From positions 1 through 9,112 of the forward strand of contig CAXBQM010000046.1 in assembly GCA_963978235.1 (NCBI GenBank): a stretch of DNA of 9,112 nt, given 5' to 3'. Shown here piece after piece: positions 6,600 through 9,112 of the stretch; the stretch's first letter is position 1, and each line of letters begins with the position of its first letter. The translations under genes were made by a program, and so were the position numbers. Source of the DNA: UBA7398 sp963978235 (lineage in GTDB: Bacteria; Actinomycetota; Actinomycetes; Nanopelagicales; Nanopelagicaceae). The notes under the pieces are model-generated. The model worked only from the letters and a program-made list of their open reading frames with translations. It was not told where the DNA came from and searched no databases.

Positions 6600-7607
6600 A
6601 TGTCTGAGCAGATTCTTAACGACGTTCTCTCGTCGCTAAAAGTTATTTCAATTCCGACGCGAACTAAATTTCGTGGCATCACACTGAGAGAAATCGCGCT
6701 TTTTGAAGGGCCATCTGGTTGGGCTGAATTTTCGCCATTTCTTGAGTATGACGAGAATGAATCTCTGCCTTGGTTAATGAGCGGAATTGAAGCGGCATTC
6801 GCCCGGCCTTTACCCATGCTTCGCAAAGAGATACCAATCAATGCGATCATGCCAGAAGTTGATGACCGAGCAGAGATTGAAAAGATACTAAGTTGGTATC
6901 CAGGCGCAACAACTGTAAAGATAAAAGTAGGTACCGACCTCACTCGAGATTTGGCTCGAATCGCATGGGTAAAAGCGCTTTCACCTCATTCACACATTCG
7001 TCTGGATGTAAATGGTTCATGGAGCGTTGAACATGCACTCAACGCCATCAATGCAATATACGAAATTATTGGTAATTCTTTTCAATACGTTGAACAACCT
7101 TGTTCTACTATCGAGGAACTAAGAAAAGTGAAATCCGCTTTGAAAGTTCCAGTGAAAATTGCTGGTGATGAAGTATTTCGCAAAGCGCGTGATCCATTTG
7201 CGGTCGATATCTCAGACGCACTCGACATCATGATTCTCAAAGTAGCTCCATTAGGGGGGATACGTCGCTCACTTAAGTTAGCCGAACACCACAAATTGCC
7301 AACCGTTGTTTCGAGTGCGCTTGAATCCGCGATTGGTTTGAGTTACGAATTAAAACTCGCTGCAACTCTGCCGGAGTTGGATTATGCATGTGGCCTCGGG
7401 ACAGGTTCACTTCTTCAGTTTGACGTTGCAGATGTAACAATTGTTAACGGGCACATCACAGTGGAGTCACTTATTCCAGATCAGAACGCTCTTGAAACCT
7501 TGCGCGCTAGTGACGAAAGATTCTCATGGTGGCAGGATCGGATTAGAAAAACATGGAGCGCTGGGGCAGAACAATGGATTGAACGGGAGAGTGAGAACTG
7601 GAAATGA
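6600..7607 (+). CDS. menC: MenC, o-succinylbenzoate synthase
   Basis: MenC dehydrates 2-succinyl-6-hydroxy-2,4-cyclohexadiene-1-carboxylate (SHCHC) to o-succinylbenzoate, the substrate of MenE. The 335-residue protein is an enolase-superfamily (muconate-lactonizing-like) enzyme. The catalytic lysines are in VKIKVG (K107 and K109). The metal-binding acids are D136 (RLDVNGSW), E165 (YVEQPC) and D190 (KIAGDEV), and the second catalytic lysine is K214 (MILKVAPLGG). These correspond closely in spacing to the mycobacterial MenC residues as I recall them. The N-terminal capping domain spans about residues 1-85. The ATG is five bases after the menB stop with no clear Shine-Dalgarno, suggesting coupled translation or re-initiation. 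The 3' end overlaps the menD start as ATGA. Confidence 0.94.
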   Translation: MSEQILNDVLSSLKVISIPTRTKFRGITLREIALFEGPSGWAEFSPFLEYDENESLPWLMSGIEAAFARPLPMLRKEIPINAIMPEVDDRAEIEKILSWYPGATTVKIKVGTDLTRDLARIAWVKALSPHSHIRLDVNGSWSVEHALNAINAIYEIIGNSFQYVEQPCSTIEELRKVKSALKVPVKIAGDEVFRKARDPFAVDISDALDIMILKVAPLGGIRRSLKLAEHHKLPTVVSSALESAIGLSYELKLAATLPELDYACGLGTGSLLQFDVADVTIVNGHITVESLIPDQNALETLRASDERFSWWQDRIRKTWSAGAEQWIERESENWK

Positions 7608-9112
7608 ACTCAACTAAACTCGCTCGCCATACGCTCAGAGAACTCATCGAATTAGGAATTAGTGATTTTGTACTCTCACCAGGTTCTCGAAATGCACCGT
7701 TATCTATCGCGCTTCATGAAGCACACGAGCGAGGTTTGATTGATTTACATGTACGAATAGATGAACGGTCGGCTGCCTTCTTCGCACTTGGAATCGCCAA
7801 AGCCACAAACAAATATGTGCCCGTCATATGCACGAGTGGAACAGCACTTGCTAATTACTATCCTGCAGTTCTTGAGGCGCATCATTCAGATTTGAAATTA
7901 TTAATTCTCTCAGCGGATCGACCGGCCAGACTTCGAAATACCGGTTCAAATCAGACAACTATTCAAAAAGACCTCTTCTTTGATTTCGTTCGCCACAGTA
8001 TTGATACTGCAACACCGCTCGATATTAAGAAGTATTTCAATGGAACCGGCCCACTTCACATCAACCTGCAATTTGATGAACCACTTCTTGCCACAGATTC
8101 TCATGATTGGCTTTCCGGAATTCACGTTTCAGAACCGATGCCAAACATTCTGCCGTCGGAAAACTTAGAAATTACTACTGATAGAAATATCGTAATTGTG
8201 GGACATGATCGCGCTGGCCTTTCACCTCAAGAAGTGATCGATTTTGCAGCATCGCTCAATGCACCACTTATTGCAGAAGACCCACTTTCATTTAAAGATT
8301 GCATTGCCCATGCACCAATAATTCTTTCATCGTCAGACGTACGAGATAAATTGCAAGCTCAACTTGTTATTGTCATCGGAAGAACAACGCTCTCAAGACC
8401 AATAAATGCCTATATTTCCGGGGCAAAAAAACAAATTGTCATTGATCCTCGTATGCAAGGAATTGATACTGAACGCAGCGCCGATCAAAAGTTTTTCTCT
8501 ATACCAACTCTAAAAACAGCCACTACTCCATATCAAGCGTGGCTTAATGATTGGCGCGCATATGAAGCTCTCGCTGCAAAATCACTGAGTGAACTTCCAG
8601 AGTGGAGTGAAGCAAGCGTTGCGCACATCATTGCTGAAGAGTTGCCACACGAATCAGCTCTCTTTATCTCCTCATCTCGTCCTATTCGGGACATTGAGAG
8701 TTTTGCCCTGCCTCGCACAGGAGTCGTTACATATGCCAACCGTGGCTTAGCAGGAATAGATGGAAATATTTCTACCGCGATGGGTATTGCAACTCACCAC
8801 CAACAAACGTATGCCGTAATAGGAGATTTAGGTTTTCTTCACGATGTTTCAGCGCTCTCAAATATGGAAAACGTAAATCTGCTCATCATCGTGATTGATA
8901 ACAATGGTGGTGGGATCTTTTCGACGCTTCCGCAACGAGGTGTTAATGGATTCGAGAAAATATTTGGCACACCACATAATCTTGATATTGCCAAGATTGC
9001 GACAAGTTATGGGATTTCAAGCACCGTTATTAAATCGTCGTCTGATCTTCGTCATGAAATATCTCATCACTCCAATGGCATACGAATTGTTGTTGCAAAG
9101 ATGCCCAATCGC
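7604..9112 (+). CDS. menD: MenD, SEPHCHC synthase (3' partial)
   Basis: MenD is the thiamine-diphosphate enzyme that joins 2-oxoglutarate to isochorismate, the first committed step of menaquinone synthesis. I translated the frame from the ATG overlapping the menC stop; it is open for 503 codons to the last base. Motifs appear in order: LSPGSRNAPLS (24-34), RIDERSAAFFALG with the catalytic glutamate E54, CTSGTALANYYPAVLEAHHS, LSADRPARLRNTGSNQT (with SADRP at 103-107), SSRPIRDIE (357-365), ANRGLAGIDG (378-387), and the thiamine-diphosphate/Mg motif GDLGFLHD (407-414) through NNGGGIF (433-439). MenD proteins are usually somewhat over 540 residues, so roughly the last 40-70 residues lie outside the window. 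No frameshift or internal stop is seen. A GGGAG stretch lies upstream but rather far away, so coupling to menC is likely. Confidence 0.95.
   Translation, partial: MNSTKLARHTLRELIELGISDFVLSPGSRNAPLSIALHEAHERGLIDLHVRIDERSAAFFALGIAKATNKYVPVICTSGTALANYYPAVLEAHHSDLKLLILSADRPARLRNTGSNQTTIQKDLFFDFVRHSIDTATPLDIKKYFNGTGPLHINLQFDEPLLATDSHDWLSGIHVSEPMPNILPSENLEITTDRNIVIVGHDRAGLSPQEVIDFAASLNAPLIAEDPLSFKDCIAHAPIILSSSDVRDKLQAQLVIVIGRTTLSRPINAYISGAKKQIVIDPRMQGIDTERSADQKFFSIPTLKTATTPYQAWLNDWRAYEALAAKSLSELPEWSEASVAHIIAEELPHESALFISSSRPIRDIESFALPRTGVVTYANRGLAGIDGNISTAMGIATHHQQTYAVIGDLGFLHDVSALSNMENVNLLIIVIDNNGGGIFSTLPQRGVNGFEKIFGTPHNLDIAKIATSYGISSTVIKSSSDLRHEISHHSNGIRIVVAKMPNR

Noticed and set aside
5761..6943. 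Antisense open frames within menB and across the menB/menC junction (5761-5955, 5987-6220, 6195-6446, 6581-6943)
   Set aside because: The plus-strand frames carry full sets of MenB and MenC catalytic motifs; the minus-strand products show no domain or membrane pattern.
7980..8739. Short open frames at 7980-8168 (plus) and 8533-8739 (minus) as stand-alone genes
   Set aside because: Both fall inside the menD frame, which I translated without interruption from 7604 to 9112 with all thiamine-diphosphate enzyme motifs in order.

Overview
The window is a dense, housekeeping stretch of a bacterial chromosome. It carries two linked pathways of the respiratory chain: System II cytochrome c maturation and menaquinone (vitamin K2) biosynthesis. 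The order resA-ccdA-resB-ccsB, followed by menA, menE, menB, menC and menD, is from memory the order seen with many insertions in mycobacteria and other Actinobacteria. The AT-leaning composition, 4-base gene overlaps and near absence of intergenic DNA suggest a streamlined, low-GC actinobacterium, for example a freshwater acI/Nanopelagicales type. The taxonomic call is inference; no rRNA or other marker is present.

Layout. (1) Bases 1-3597, plus strand: a four-gene ccs operon. It holds a ResA/TlpA-like thioredoxin lipoprotein (5' end cut by the window), CcdA, ResB/Ccs1 and CcsB/CcsA, each overlapping the next by 1-4 bases. (2) Bases 3606-5696, minus strand: menE, menA and a small two-helix membrane protein of the PLDc_N type, converging on the ccs operon with only 8 bases between stop codons. 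(3) Bases 5716-9112, plus strand: menB, menC and menD (3' end cut by the window), diverging from menE. No stretch over 300 bases lacks a gene, and I see no RNA genes, mobile elements or CRISPR array.

How the genes work together. CcdA passes reducing power across the membrane to the ResA-like protein, which would keep apocytochrome c CXXCH cysteines reduced. ResB and CcsB form the haem export and ligation complex. MenD, MenC, MenE and MenB act in sequence from isochorismate to 1,4-dihydroxy-2-naphthoyl-CoA, and MenA prenylates the naphthoate product. MenF, MenH, the DHNA-CoA thioesterase and the final methyltransferase are not in this window.

The most interesting non-coding signal is the menE/menB divergent region. 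An imperfect 29-base dyad (5692-5720) centred on base 5706 puts one shared palindromic -10-like element exactly 7 bases from a GTGAG start on each strand. This fits a symmetric, bidirectional, leaderless promoter or an operator. A second point is that MenB carries the E. coli-type 'QTGP' active-site loop rather than the mycobacterial 'QTDA' type. I found no evidence of a wholly new biological system here.
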